The notes below the pieces were generated by a model, which worked only from the letters and a program-made list of their open reading frames with translations, was not told the origin of the DNA and made no database searches. Shown here piece after piece: positions 34,735 through 43,018 of a stretch of 64,000 nucleotides of DNA. Source of the stretch: Paraburkholderia acidipaludis NBRC 101816 (GTDB lineage Bacteria; Pseudomonadota; Gammaproteobacteria; Burkholderiales; Burkholderiaceae); NCBI RefSeq assembly GCF_000684975.1, contig NZ_BAXZ01000024.1, forward strand, positions 1 through 64,000, read 5' to 3'. A program made the translations under genes and the position numbers. The first letter of the stretch is position 1, and the number at the start of each line of letters is the position of its first letter.

Positions 34735-35996
34735 TTCCTGTCTCCGTTTACCGGACCTGGGCTTCGTGACGTCAGCGCGAATGCAGCAAGACCGAATACC
34801 GGGCCGGGCACCAGGAGCCAGGTCGCATCGAGCCCGATATGCTCGAACAAGATCGTTGTAGCGGCAATCGATGCCACCGTCAGTGCAAAGCCGATTGAGT
34901 TTTGAATCGCGAGCGCGCCCCCTACGAGAACGGGCGGACACGACTTCGCCGCAAGCGCTGAGAACTGGGGCGAATCGGCAATAACCGAAGCACCCCAAAC
35001 CATCAGCAAGGCCACGACGGCCTCGGGAGCAAGGTAGCGCCAACCGAGCGAAAAAATAAGCGCGCATAGCCCTGAAATTGCCAGCGCACCGACGGCAACC
35101 CTGGCACTCCCAACGTATCGCGACAGGGTTCCGCCAATCAGCGAGCCGAGGGCGCCTATGCCGATGACGATAAACGACCAGCCCGAAACCTGGGTGCCGG
35201 GAAAGTGCGTTGTCAGCGACGTCCGTGCAATCAGCAGCGGCACCGCGGTCCAGAACGTGTAGAGTTCCCACATGTGGCCAAAATACCCGAGTGTCGCGGC
35301 GCGAAACCCGCGAATCCGGAATGCCGCAAGCACGGACGGCTGCCGGGCCGCCGATCTGTTTGGGTCCGTCGCCCCGCGAGACCGCACAGCGGCATGCGGT
35401 CCGTCTCCCAGTGCGGCGATGATGCAAGCGCCGCCTATCGCGAGTATCGACGAGGCGGAAGTGATGAGTTGCCACGGAAAGCCCGTTCCCATCAAACGCA
35501 TCGCATGAGGGAGTGCGGTGCCGAGCGTGAGCATGGCGACCAGTTGAGCGAGGGCCTGCCCCGTGCGCTCCGGTGCCCAGCCGACTATCAGCTTCATCCC
35601 CATCGGATAGATGCCGGCGAGGCAAACGCCCACGCCAAACCGGAAGAAGGCTCCGCTGACAAGGCCGGTGGAAAGCCAGGCAAAGCCGAAGTTGAAAACC
35701 GCTCCGGCGATTGCGCTGCAGACGAAAATCCGGCTCGCGCGAAAGCGGTCGGCTGCGCCGCTCAACGAAATAAAGAGGGTGCCAAGGATGAAGCCTAGCT
35801 GCACCGCGTTCGTCAACCACCCGATGTCGGCCGCGCTCGCGTGCCAGATTCGCATCAGGTCGGCGGCGGTGCTATTGGCACTGAACCACAACGCTGTCCC
35901 GAAGAGCTGCGCGATTGAGATCGACGCTACCGGGCCGAACCGATCGACGAGCAGCTTTCGCAGCCCAGTCGCCCTGATGGATACGCTTGAACTCAT
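34728..35996 (-). CDS. MFS transporter
   Basis: This 422-residue protein has twelve hydrophobic segments in two halves, with a long central cytosolic loop near residues 200-225. It begins with SISIAQLFGTALWFSANSTAADLM and shows the loop motif GAADRFRASR after the second helix, a degenerate MFS motif A. The family is the CynX/NNP-like group of small-molecule transporters; the substrate is unknown. ATG 35996 is the natural start. The gene is co-translated with the MetR-like regulator, and the TPR gene lies 23 bases upstream on the same strand, suggesting a three-gene unit. Confidence 0.88.
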   Translation of the reverse strand: MSSSVSIRATGLRKLLVDRFGPVASISIAQLFGTALWFSANSTAADLMRIWHASAADIGWLTNAVQLGFILGTLFISLSGAADRFRASRIFVCSAIAGAVFNFGFAWLSTGLVSGAFFRFGVGVCLAGIYPMGMKLIVGWAPERTGQALAQLVAMLTLGTALPHAMRLMGTGFPWQLITSASSILAIGGACIIAALGDGPHAAVRSRGATDPNRSAARQPSVLAAFRIRGFRAATLGYFGHMWELYTFWTAVPLLIARTSLTTHFPGTQVSGWSFIVIGIGALGSLIGGTLSRYVGSARVAVGALAISGLCALIFSLGWRYLAPEAVVALLMVWGASVIADSPQFSALAAKSCPPVLVGGALAIQNSIGFALTVASIAATTILFEHIGLDATWLLVPGPVFGLAAFALTSRSPGPVNGDRKC

Positions 35997-36019
35997 TGCA
36001 TGTTCCGACGAAAACCGAC

Positions 36020-37342
36020 TTATACAGCCGTCAGTTGGCCGAGCCAACGCGAATCTCGCGGGGACGGGCGACGATGCAGCCGCTTGTCGAGCAGCGTGCG
36101 CGCCTTGGCAGCCTCGCCGCTTCGCATGAGCGAGACGAGCAGCGTGTCCTCCACAATTTCGCGTTGCGCGCCGCTTCCGCCAATGCGCACGACGTCGCGG
36201 GCCACGGGTTCGAGAATTTCCACGCAATGCGCGTAGTTTTCGTCGGCGAATGCCAGGGCCGCCCGGCAAATCGCCGGGACAACGGGCCCGGCGGGCAGGT
36301 TTCCGGACTCCACGAGCGCGAGGAGGGCGTGGACGCGCTGCTCGAGCCCTTCCCTATCGCCTGTCGCCGCAGCAACCAGGGCCATGTGGAAGTCCGCAAA
36401 GGCGAAGCCGGCTTGTTTGAAATAACCGGAGGCGTACTTCGCGGCGGCGTCCCACATCCCCGCGGGGACCGTGTGGCCATACGCCTGCATGCGCCAAAGA
36501 AACGATGACGTGTCGCTCACGATATTGACGGGAACCCCCAACGAGGCCGATGGCGCAACGTGCTCGTCGTATACCGCGAGTGCCCGTTCGGTGTCCCCTC
36601 GCTCCAGCGCGACGAGCGCGGCGTGCCATGCGATGTGGCCATGAAGCACGCCATTTTTTCCGTACTCCGGCAGCCAGCCGGCAATCACCCGCTCCGCTTC
36701 GTCGTTGGCGCCGGCTTCGTACAGGACATGCGCAACCGCATGGACTGCGTTCACATTGTGACGGCGCAATTCGAGCGCGCGTTGCGTCAAGGCGCGCCCC
36801 AGCCGAACATCACCGTTCTCGCCGTGCGCCCAACCCCGATAGGTCAGAAACCACCAGTCGTCGGCATCGAAGTGTCGTGCGTGACGCTCGCAGAGGTCCA
36901 CGCGCGCCTGGTCGTGGCTGGCCATCCCGGAGAACGCGAACAGGCCGAATGCGCCAAGCGGCAACGAGAGGACGAGAATGTCGCGCGGCCACCTGTCCGC
37001 ATGCGCCAGCGCTGCCGCAAGCGCCTTCGGAGCCTGCCCGTTGATCGCAAAAGAAAGGACTTCTACATGACTGCGTTCACGCTCCGTTCCGTTGTGAAGC
37101 ACCAGTTCCATCGCCTTTGCAATCTTCGCGCGCGCGTGAGTGACCTCTGCGCAAATAGCGTGCAAGCGCGCGCGTGCTGCATAAGCCAGCGCGAAATCCG
37201 GGTCTGCCGCAATCGCTTCGTCCAGTGTCTCGCCGGCACCCGGCCACAGCGACAGAAGAAGATCAACGCCAGCCTGATAGCGCTCGGCCGCAAGGTCGGA
37301 AGTCGTCGAGAGTGGCAGGCTGTAGCGGTCGAGGCGGGACAT
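36020..37342 (-). CDS. TTC38-like tetratricopeptide repeat protein
   Basis: This 440-residue soluble, all-helical protein has TPR-type repeats (YQAGVDLLLSLWPGAGETLDEAIAADPDFALAYAARARLH; AHVLYEAGANDEAERVIAGWLPEYG; HAALVALERGDTERALAVYDEHV). The layout matches the TTC38/YtfH-type TPR proteins found next to transporters and catabolic genes. Their role is unknown, probably protein-protein interaction. ATG 37342 is chosen; upstream sequence (to 37432) lacks a ribosome site. It is encoded 23 bases upstream of the MFS gene on the same strand and is divergent from the AraC regulator at 37522. Confidence 0.88.
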   Translation of the reverse strand: MSRLDRYSLPLSTTSDLAAERYQAGVDLLLSLWPGAGETLDEAIAADPDFALAYAARARLHAICAEVTHARAKIAKAMELVLHNGTERERSHVEVLSFAINGQAPKALAAALAHADRWPRDILVLSLPLGAFGLFAFSGMASHDQARVDLCERHARHFDADDWWFLTYRGWAHGENGDVRLGRALTQRALELRRHNVNAVHAVAHVLYEAGANDEAERVIAGWLPEYGKNGVLHGHIAWHAALVALERGDTERALAVYDEHVAPSASLGVPVNIVSDTSSFLWRMQAYGHTVPAGMWDAAAKYASGYFKQAGFAFADFHMALVAAATGDREGLEQRVHALLALVESGNLPAGPVVPAICRAALAFADENYAHCVEILEPVARDVVRIGGSGAQREIVEDTLLVSLMRSGEAAKARTLLDKRLHRRPSPRDSRWLGQLTAV

Positions 37343-37521
37343 AAAGCAGGTAACTCCAGTGGCAGTCAGTGGCAATCGCGAGCGTTCGAGCACCGGTCGT
37401 CCGTTGCCGACGACGGCACGATGCTTCAGCACAGGAAAGCACTATTAGACCCATTTTTCCCGTGTCGGTATTTCGATGAATGGTCAAGATGTATAGAATA
37501 TCGGTCAACCGGATCGCTAAC

Positions 37522-38364
37522 ATGAATTGGGAAACCATTGAAACCCCCGCTGGTGTATCACCCCCGGCTCCCCTCACGGTACGCGCCCAGTTCGTCCCTG
37601 CCCGCCACTTTTTCCCCGAGCATTCGCATCACTGGCACCAGATGGTCTACGCGATATCCGGCGCGCTAACCGTCATATCGGAAGCCGGGTCGCTCGTCAT
37701 TTCGCCGGAACAGGCCGTGTGGCTGCCGACCGGCTTGCGCCATCGCGTCGGCTCGCTTCTGGGCGCCGAGTTCCGCAGCCTGTGGATAGCCGACGACATG
37801 GGCGATTCCCTGCCGGGAACGGGCCCACGAGTCTTTGCGGTTTCGCCTCTGCTCAAGGCGCTCATTGTCGAGGCGAACGAGATAGAGGGACAGGATGACG
37901 ATGACGGATACGCCGGCCGCATCACGCATTTGATTCTCGACCAGCTCCGGCGTGCCCGCCCGCTGCCTACCGCGCTACCGTGGCCGCGCGACGAATCCCT
38001 GGCAGTGCTTTGCGAGGCGCTTTATGCTGACCCGGCGGACACGCGCGGCCCGGAGGAATGGGGGCGGATATTGGGCATGTCGGAGCGCACCCTCGCCCGG
38101 CGCTTTGTTGCCGAGACCGGAATGAGCCTGCGTTCGTGGCGGCGCAGAATGCGCCTCTTCAGGGCGATTGAACTGCTGGGCGGCGGTATGGGCGTGACGC
38201 GAACGGCGATGGAGCTCGGCTACGGCTCGACCTCGGCGTTTGTCTACGCGTTTCGCCTCGAGATGGGTAGCAGTCCGCAAGTTTATATGCGAGGCCGCGG
38301 CGATGAGCTGAGCAGTCGCGTCGCGCCGCAAGCGGCGCCGCTTTCGGCGAAAGCGGGTCGGTGA
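37522..38364 (+). CDS. AraC-family regulator with cupin sensor domain
   Basis: This regulator of about 280 residues has an N-terminal cupin (RHFFPEHSHHWHQMVYAISGALTVI ... QAVWLPTGLRHRVG). The AraC double helix-turn-helix is at about residues 175-270 (EEWGRILGMSERTLARRFVAETGMSLRSWRRRMRLFRAIELLG; VTRTAMELGYGSTSAFVYAFR). The start is uncertain: 37480 and 37522 are both in frame without a clear ribosome site, and 37522 is preferred because domain homology begins after it. It is divergent from the TPR-MFS-MetR-like unit, which it may control. Confidence 0.88.
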   Translation: MNWETIETPAGVSPPAPLTVRAQFVPARHFFPEHSHHWHQMVYAISGALTVISEAGSLVISPEQAVWLPTGLRHRVGSLLGAEFRSLWIADDMGDSLPGTGPRVFAVSPLLKALIVEANEIEGQDDDDGYAGRITHLILDQLRRARPLPTALPWPRDESLAVLCEALYADPADTRGPEEWGRILGMSERTLARRFVAETGMSLRSWRRRMRLFRAIELLGGGMGVTRTAMELGYGSTSAFVYAFRLEMGSSPQVYMRGRGDELSSRVAPQAAPLSAKAGR

Positions 38365-38379
38365 AATCGGAGACAAGAA

Positions 38380-38409
38380 CGGCTTGCCATGGTCTTCCAT
38401 GGCAAGCCG
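38380..38409. terminator. Perfect 13-bp hairpin between convergent genes
   Basis: The arms CGGCTTGCCATGG and CCATGGCAAGCCG are perfect complements with a TCTT loop. The hairpin lies 16 bases after the AraC gene stop and 25 bases before the stop of the convergent permease gene. No T-run follows, so it is best read as a bidirectional, U-poor terminator or mRNA-stabilising hairpin. Confidence 0.65.
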
Positions 38410-38434
38410 CGAGCGAGAGCGCGTCAGACCACGA

Positions 38435-39868
38435 TCAAGCGAGCATATCCTTGGCGTCGCCGGCTTCTACGCTAACGCTGGTGCACGGCGACTCGTTTCT
38501 GACGTAAAACTTGTAGCCGATAAAAACCACGAAGACCCAGACGGCGGAAACGACCAGCGAGATACGCATGTCCGGCAGGATGGCGATGCCAACCAATACC
38601 GCTGCCAGGAAGATCAGCGCGATGTAATTGCTGTACGGATAGAAGGGCATCCTGTAGGCAATCTGGCCTTCGTCGCCCCGCTGCCGCCTGGCTTTTCGGA
38701 ATCCGAAGTGGCTAATCACGATTGAGCCCCACGCACAGACCAGCGCGAATACCGTCACCGAAGAAAACAGTTCGAAGGCCTGCCCGGGCATGAAGTAATT
38801 CAGCAACACGCCTGCGAACATGGTCGCGAAGACCATCAAGATCGCCCGATGCGGAACCTTGCGGCTATTCGTGACACCCAGGAACGCGGGCGCATTCTTT
38901 TGCAGCGACAGGTTATAAAACGTCCGGCTATTGGTGAAGACGCTTGCGTTCACCGCAGACAGCACCGCCATGATGACGACCAGATTCATGATGCTCGCCG
39001 CCGCCGGAATGCCCATTTTCGTGAACACCTCCACAAATGGGCTGCCCTTGGTCGTCAAGGAAGTCCACGGGAAAACCGTCAGCAGGACTGCGATGGCGCC
39101 GACGTAGAAAATCAGCAGGCGCCAGAACGTCGCGTTGATGGCCTTGGGCATTGTGGTCTTGACATCCTTCGTTTCTCCCGCCGCGAGACCCAGATTTTCT
39201 ACCCCGCCGAATGCAAAGGTGACCATCACAATGGCAAGGAACGTCCCACTGGCTCCCTTGGGAAAGAATCCTCCGTGGTCGACGAGGTTGCGATAGCCGA
39301 TAGGCACTCCGTTGTTTCCGATGCCAAAGACGACCATGCCCACACCGAAAGCGATCATTGCCACAATGGCTGCGACCTTGACCAGCGCGAACCAGAACTC
39401 CGCCTCACCGTAGATCTTTACGCCGATGATATTGACCAGGAACATCAGCGACACGGCCGCCCCGGCCGTCACCCAGATGGGAATGGCCGGAAACCAGAAA
39501 TGCATGTAGTTCCCGAGTGCGTTCAAATCCGCGGCACTCGTGGCAAGCAAGAAAATGAATGCATTCCAGCCGTTCAAAAATCCGGCGAATCGATGGATAT
39601 AGCGATTCGAATAGGAAACGTACGAGCCGGAAACCGGCTCTTCCACCGCCATCTCCCCCAGCGCGCGCATGACGAAATAGATAGCGATAGCGGCCAGCAC
39701 GTACACCAGCAGGATGGCCGGCCCTGCCGTCTTGATTGCCCACGACGACCCGTAAAACAGCCCGGTTCCGATTGCGCCGCCAATGGCGATCATCTGGATG
39801 TGCCTGTTTTTCAGGTCTCTTTTTAGATCTTCCTGCTCGTATGTCTGAATTTTATCGCCGTGGCTCAT
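38435..39868 (-). CDS. APC-family amino acid permease
   Basis: This 477-residue protein has twelve membrane segments. It opens with LKRDLKNRHIQMIAIGGAIGTGLFYGSSWAI, the hallmark of the GabP/AnsP/ProY amino-acid transporter family, and ALGEMAVEEPVSGSYVSYSNRY follows the third helix. It imports an amino acid by proton symport. It is encoded 97 bases downstream of the MalY-type C-S lyase on the same strand. This suggests the transported compound may be a substrate of that enzyme, such as a sulfur-containing amino acid; inference. Confidence 0.92.
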   Translation of the reverse strand: MSHGDKIQTYEQEDLKRDLKNRHIQMIAIGGAIGTGLFYGSSWAIKTAGPAILLVYVLAAIAIYFVMRALGEMAVEEPVSGSYVSYSNRYIHRFAGFLNGWNAFIFLLATSAADLNALGNYMHFWFPAIPIWVTAGAAVSLMFLVNIIGVKIYGEAEFWFALVKVAAIVAMIAFGVGMVVFGIGNNGVPIGYRNLVDHGGFFPKGASGTFLAIVMVTFAFGGVENLGLAAGETKDVKTTMPKAINATFWRLLIFYVGAIAVLLTVFPWTSLTTKGSPFVEVFTKMGIPAAASIMNLVVIMAVLSAVNASVFTNSRTFYNLSLQKNAPAFLGVTNSRKVPHRAILMVFATMFAGVLLNYFMPGQAFELFSSVTVFALVCAWGSIVISHFGFRKARRQRGDEGQIAYRMPFYPYSNYIALIFLAAVLVGIAILPDMRISLVVSAVWVFVVFIGYKFYVRNESPCTSVSVEAGDAKDMLA

Positions 39869-39965
39869 GTCGCCTCCTAAGAAATGTTCGATTGTTCTTG
39901 TGATTTAATATGCATTCCTGAATAAATATAAGCGTAGTCAGGAAGTACGCCGTCTCTGTCGACTA

Positions 39966-41216
39966 TCAGAGTCCCGCGAGCGCGGTGGTCAGACGGCTGA
40001 TCGCTTCGTCAATAGTGGAACGCGGGCACCCGAGGTTCGCGCGCATATAGCCGTGCCCTTCTATGCCGAACTTCTGACCCTTGTCGAGCCAGAGCTTCGC
40101 GTGGGTCAACATGAACTTGTTCAGTACGTCGGCATCCATGCCGAGACCGCGGCAGTCCATCCACGAAAGGTATAGCGAGTCGGCAGGCATTACCTCGATC
40201 TTCGAGGTAATGCTGTGCACCGCGCTGCGAAAATGCGCATGATTTTCGCGAAGATAGCCGAGCAACTCGTCGAGCCATGGCTCGCCATGGGAATAAGCGG
40301 CCTCTGCCGCGACCATACCCAGGACATTCACGGCCGGATACATGTTGCGGTCGAACTGGCGATGAAGCGCTTCCCGCAAGCGGCGGTTCGGCACGAAGAG
40401 GTTTGCGCTTTGCAAGCCAGGAAGATTGAAAGTCTTGCTCGGCGCGGTACAGGTGATACTGTTTTCCGCGAACCTTGCGTCCAGCGACGCAAACGGCAGG
40501 TGCTTTTTGAGCGGGTTGATGACGAGGTCCTGGTGAATCTCGTCCGAAATCACGAGCACGCCCCGGCGCAGACAGATTTCGCCCATCGCGCGCAGTTCGT
40601 CTTCTGACCACACGTTTCCGGTCGGATTGTGAGGGTTGCTAAGGATGAACAACCGGGTGTTGTCCTTGATCGCCGCTTCGAACGTTTTCTCGTTGAAGCG
40701 GTATGCCGTTCCCACGCGCTCAAGAGGGGCATACGCGAGATGGCGGCCATTTAGAAGGACGTCATCATGGAAATGGGCATAGACGGGGGGCTGAATCAGC
40801 ACAGAATCGCCCGGCGCCGAAAAAGCCTGAATGGCGTTTTTGAGCGCGGTGATGACGCCGCTCGACTGGAGAACCCACTCCTTGGGCACGTCCCAACCAA
40901 AGCGCCTGGCCTGCCAGCCGGTCACCGCTTCGACGTAGCGCTCGGTGGCGCCGCGGGAGTACCCGAAGACGCCATGCTCGACGGCCTCATGAAGCGCATC
41001 GATTACCGGCTGGGGCGCCCGGAAATCCATGTCTGCCACCCACATTGGCAACGGGTCCGCAGCGTATTCGTCCGCGCAAAGCAGTCTTTCTCCGAACGCC
41101 CATTTCAAGGAATTGGAATGCTTTCGGTCGATGACCTCGTCGAACACCGACCTCGGCTTTCCGGATGAGGCTCCGCGGCCCTGCATTTCTGGATGAATCT
41201 TCACAGTCACTTCCAT
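39966..41216 (-). CDS. MalY/PatB-type PLP-dependent C-S beta-lyase
   Basis: This 416-residue fold-type I aminotransferase-like enzyme has its PLP lysine in TAPSKTFNLPGLQSA (near residue 255). Other MalY/PatB signatures are PLPMWVADMDFRAP near residue 57, SNPHNPTGNVW near 180 and ISDEIHQDL near 220. Members cleave cystathionine or cysteine conjugates to pyruvate, ammonia and a thiol. ATG 41216 is chosen over the more upstream 41291, which would add a positively charged stretch. It is probably in an operon with the permease downstream and the CMD protein upstream (139-base gap). Confidence 0.9.
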   Translation of the reverse strand: MEVTVKIHPEMQGRGASSGKPRSVFDEVIDRKHSNSLKWAFGERLLCADEYAADPLPMWVADMDFRAPQPVIDALHEAVEHGVFGYSRGATERYVEAVTGWQARRFGWDVPKEWVLQSSGVITALKNAIQAFSAPGDSVLIQPPVYAHFHDDVLLNGRHLAYAPLERVGTAYRFNEKTFEAAIKDNTRLFILSNPHNPTGNVWSEDELRAMGEICLRRGVLVISDEIHQDLVINPLKKHLPFASLDARFAENSITCTAPSKTFNLPGLQSANLFVPNRRLREALHRQFDRNMYPAVNVLGMVAAEAAYSHGEPWLDELLGYLRENHAHFRSAVHSITSKIEVMPADSLYLSWMDCRGLGMDADVLNKFMLTHAKLWLDKGQKFGIEGHGYMRANLGCPRSTIDEAISRLTTALAGL

Positions 41217-41355
41217 TCGCGATAGAACGGTACGCCCGCGGCGTAGCTTCGTATTGCGATTAGAGTAGCAGCGCGAAATTTTGAGCAACAATGGTATGTT
41301 CTCATGGTGCAGTGAGCGTAGCTCATGGATGCCCGGAGCCCCGCCGGACAGGGCC

Positions 41356-41880
41356 TCAGACAGCCAGCGCCACCAGAAAGCGCGAAACCATGTTGTATGC
41401 GGCGACTGTCGCTACCGCCTCCACGGTCTTCGATTCCCCAAAGCGTTCCTTCAATTCCTCGATGGTGGCGGCTTCCACCACGACGTTCCGGGTCGACTGA
41501 TCGGTGAGCTTGATCAGCGCGATTTCCCGGTCGTCGAATGCGGGATGCTCGACGTGCGCCGATTTGAGAGCCTCCGCCTTTTCGCGTGTCCCGCCTGCCT
41601 CCAGATAGGCCGGGTAGTGCACATTCCATTCGAAGCTGGCGCCGTTGAGTACCGCGACGCGCAGCATAATGAGTTCGCGATACTCCAGTTCCAGACTGAA
41701 ATCGGCGCGAACCCTGCGCAGCAGCTCGTTCCACCCGGCGGCAAGCGGAAAGCTCCTGAGCAGAACACGGTCGATCCCGATGAGCTCGCCGTTGGGACGG
41801 CGCGCGCGCATGCCGGCAAGCAATGCTTCGGGGGCTGCGTCACCGTCCTTCCATGGGGTGACACGTACACTGCTGTTCAT
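41356..41880 (-). CDS. Carboxymuconolactone decarboxylase-family protein
   Basis: This 174-residue all-helical protein is of the CMD/AhpD-like family (LEYRELIMLRVAVLNGASFEWNVHYPAYLEAGG, then EIALIKLTDQSTRNVVVEAATIEELKERFG). The CxxC peroxidase motif of AhpD is absent, so peroxidase activity is unlikely; decarboxylase or an unknown role is possible. It starts at ATG 41880, 134 bases from the divergent LysR start at 42015. It is the first gene of the minus-strand CMD-MalY-permease set. Confidence 0.88.
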   Translation of the reverse strand: MNSSVRVTPWKDGDAAPEALLAGMRARRPNGELIGIDRVLLRSFPLAAGWNELLRRVRADFSLELEYRELIMLRVAVLNGASFEWNVHYPAYLEAGGTREKAEALKSAHVEHPAFDDREIALIKLTDQSTRNVVVEAATIEELKERFGESKTVEAVATVAAYNMVSRFLVALAV

Positions 41881-41985
41881 AAAGCTCTCCTGAAAAATTC
41901 GCTTCGGCTCGCACGGCGAACTGCGCTCATGCAAAGCCGTCCAGCATCATTTTTCGGCACGCGCTGACAGCCCACAACTGCTATA

Positions 41986-42006
41986 TTCTTTGCAGGACAC
42001 AAAGAA
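41986..42006. promoter_or_regulatory. Perfect inverted repeat TTCTTTG-N7-CAAAGAA
   Basis: A perfect 7-7-7 palindrome ends eight bases before the LysR ATG at 42015, in the region shared with the divergent CMD gene. A second overlapping repeat, AAAGA-AAA-TCTTT, follows at 42001-42013. The spacing of its arms is compatible with a LysR dimer site (T-N11-A type), and overlap with the start region suggests autorepression. Inference from position. Confidence 0.5.
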
Positions 42007-42014
42007 AATCTTTC

Positions 42015-42932
42015 ATGAGAGCCCCCATTTTTCTTAACGCCCTGCGCGCGTTCGAAGCCAGTGCCCGGCATCAGAGCTTCTCTTCGGCCGCGTCCGAACT
42101 CAATGTCACGCCGGCTGCGGTTGGACAACTCGTCCGTTCCCTGGAGGAGTGGCTGGGCGCGCCTCTGTTCCATCGGGAGAGCAGCGGTCGAGCCCGGCTC
42201 GTGCCGACGGAAACAGCCGAGCGGGCGTTGCCGGATATCCGCGCCGGCTTCGACCGCCTTGCCATCGGGCTGAGCCGCCTGCGCGAGAGTTCGAGGAACG
42301 GCGTGCTGACCGTGGCCGTCAGCCCGTCGTTCGCCGCAAAGTGGCTGCTACCGCGCATCGAACATTTTCATGCCGTGTGCCCGGAAACCGATGTCCGTCT
42401 GGATACGAACCTCAAGCTCGTGGACTTTGCCGCGCAGGGCATCGACATTGGAGTGCGCTATGGCCGCGGCTCATGGCCGGGTCTCGTCGCCGAAAAGCTG
42501 ATGGACGAGAAAATCTTTCCCGTCTGTTCGCCGGCCTGGCTCGCGAAGCATGGCAAATTCAAACGTCCCGATGACCTGGCAGGCAAGGCATTGATCCATG
42601 ACCTCTCGGTCGACGCGCATATTGGATTTGCGTCGTGGGCCGACTGGCTTCAACGGGCCGGCGCCACGAAGGTCGACGCGACGCGAGGCATGCAGATAAA
42701 CAATTCCGCCGCGGTGCTGCAGGCCGCGATCGACGGACACGGCGTAGCGCTGGCGCGAAGCGTCATGACGAGTGACGACCTTGCCGCCGGCCGGCTCATC
42801 CGTCTCTTCCCGACGCTGGAGCAGGCCTCGGAACTGGCGTACTTCATTGTCTATCGCGCGGAATGCGCATCCTTGCCGAAGCTGGTCACATTCCGCGAAT
42901 GGCTGATTCAAGAGGCCGGGTCGACCGCCTGA
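42015..42932 (+). CDS. GcvA-like LysR-family regulator
   Basis: This 305-residue LysR regulator of the GcvA/AmpR-like group begins with MRAPIFLNALRAFEASARHQSFSSAASELNVTPAAVGQLVRSLEEWLG. The effector domain runs from LTVAVSPSFAAKWLLPRI to the C-terminus, including LDTNLKLVDFAAQGIDIGVRYGRG. It is divergent from the CMD-MalY-permease genes and is the likely regulator of this set. A perfect inverted repeat directly upstream of the ATG supports autoregulation. Confidence 0.92.
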   Translation: MRAPIFLNALRAFEASARHQSFSSAASELNVTPAAVGQLVRSLEEWLGAPLFHRESSGRARLVPTETAERALPDIRAGFDRLAIGLSRLRESSRNGVLTVAVSPSFAAKWLLPRIEHFHAVCPETDVRLDTNLKLVDFAAQGIDIGVRYGRGSWPGLVAEKLMDEKIFPVCSPAWLAKHGKFKRPDDLAGKALIHDLSVDAHIGFASWADWLQRAGATKVDATRGMQINNSAAVLQAAIDGHGVALARSVMTSDDLAAGRLIRLFPTLEQASELAYFIVYRAECASLPKLVTFREWLIQEAGSTA

Positions 42933-43018
42933 CGAAAGCCGACCCGGCCCGGCGCCCGGTCGTTCGATCTCTGCCCTATGGCTCTATATGGCCCGATGAT
43001 GGCCACCGCGGCCGTGCC

